Positions 63,859 through 64,000 of a stretch of DNA of 64,000 nt are shown piece after piece. The translations under genes and the position numbers were made by a program. This stretch comes from JBDWFY01 sp964291365 (GTDB taxonomy: Bacteria; Pseudomonadota; Alphaproteobacteria; Rhizobiales; Stappiaceae): assembly GCA_964291365.2 (NCBI GenBank), contig OZ220010.1, forward strand, positions 992,001 to 1,056,000, in the 5' to 3' direction. The notes beneath the pieces were generated by a model that searched no databases, was not told the DNA's origin, and worked only from the letters and a program-made list of their open reading frames with translations. Positions within the stretch are counted from its first letter, which is position 1, and each line of letters starts with the position of its first letter.

Positions 63859-64000
63859 TCATTGAATGATGTAGACGTACCCTGGTGACTCTGGGGCTTT
63901 GCTGTCTCTGTCAACATTGCATGGGCAGGTACGAGTATCAACGCACCTCAGTAGCTCTTGTTCAGCCGTATACATGTTCTGTACTTCAGCATAGTAGAAG
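63859..64000 (-). CDS. small conserved protein, paralogue of 55315-55596 (cut by window end)
   Basis: The last 46 codons of a second family member, stop TGA at 63859-63861: FYYAEVQNM, AEQELLRCVDTRTCPCN, PESPGYVYIIQ. It aligns without gaps to the C-terminus of the 93-aa protein at 55315-55596. The 5' part lies outside the window. Confidence 0.7.
   Translation of the reverse strand, partial: FYYAEVQNMYTAEQELLRCVDTRTCPCNVDRDSKAPESPGYVYIIQ

Overview
The window is animal nuclear DNA, AT-rich and full of short non-autonomous transposons. A sponge (Porifera) is the most likely source, but this is inferred from gene style and is not proven by any marker. Multi-exon genes with GT-AG introns, an axonemal dynein gene, a non-LTR retrotransposon fragment and many MITE-like inverted-repeat elements rule out a prokaryote.

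Region 1 (1-37.5 kb) is a same-strand array of two related families of unusually large single-exon membrane-protein genes. Type A (about 1290-1325 aa) has a signal peptide, a long right-handed beta-helix-like ectodomain with GGA[IL] and FxxN repeats, Cys-rich juxtamembrane modules, about 8-9 membrane segments, and a cytosolic tail ending in a conserved L-x-E-P-L-L motif. Type B (about 560-570 aa) has a related Cys module and membrane core, but a short Cys-rich ectodomain and almost no tail. Order: A1, A2, A3, A4(pseudo), B1, A5(pseudo), B2, A6(fragment), B3, A7(fragment), B4(pseudo), B5(pseudo). A1-A2 and A3-A4 are two copies of one two-gene unit. From A5 on, the array repeats an A-B unit that decays progressively to the right. 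This is a birth-and-death array of surface receptor-like genes with no function I can assign.

Region 2 (38.5-44.8 kb, minus strand) holds the first seven coding exons of the axonemal inner-arm dynein heavy chain DNAH1, intact and in frame, with consensus splice sites. The rest of that very long gene is not visible in the window. Its introns hold MITEs and microsatellites.

Region 3 (45-64 kb) is gene-poor. It contains a frame-damaged HECT-like gene (47.7-49.9 kb, minus), a 5'-truncated non-LTR retrotransposon (50.6-51.6 kb), a small intact gene and a paralogue cut by the window end (55.3 kb and 63.9 kb, both minus). It also holds two Tourist-like MITEs with TTA/TAA target duplications, a segmental duplication, and an unusual 4.4-kb block studded with the palindrome CTCAAATTTGAG and bounded by a 27-bp perfect inverted repeat.

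The A and B proteins share a membrane core but carry different outside and inside ends. They may therefore be partners or competitors at the cell surface; this is inference only.
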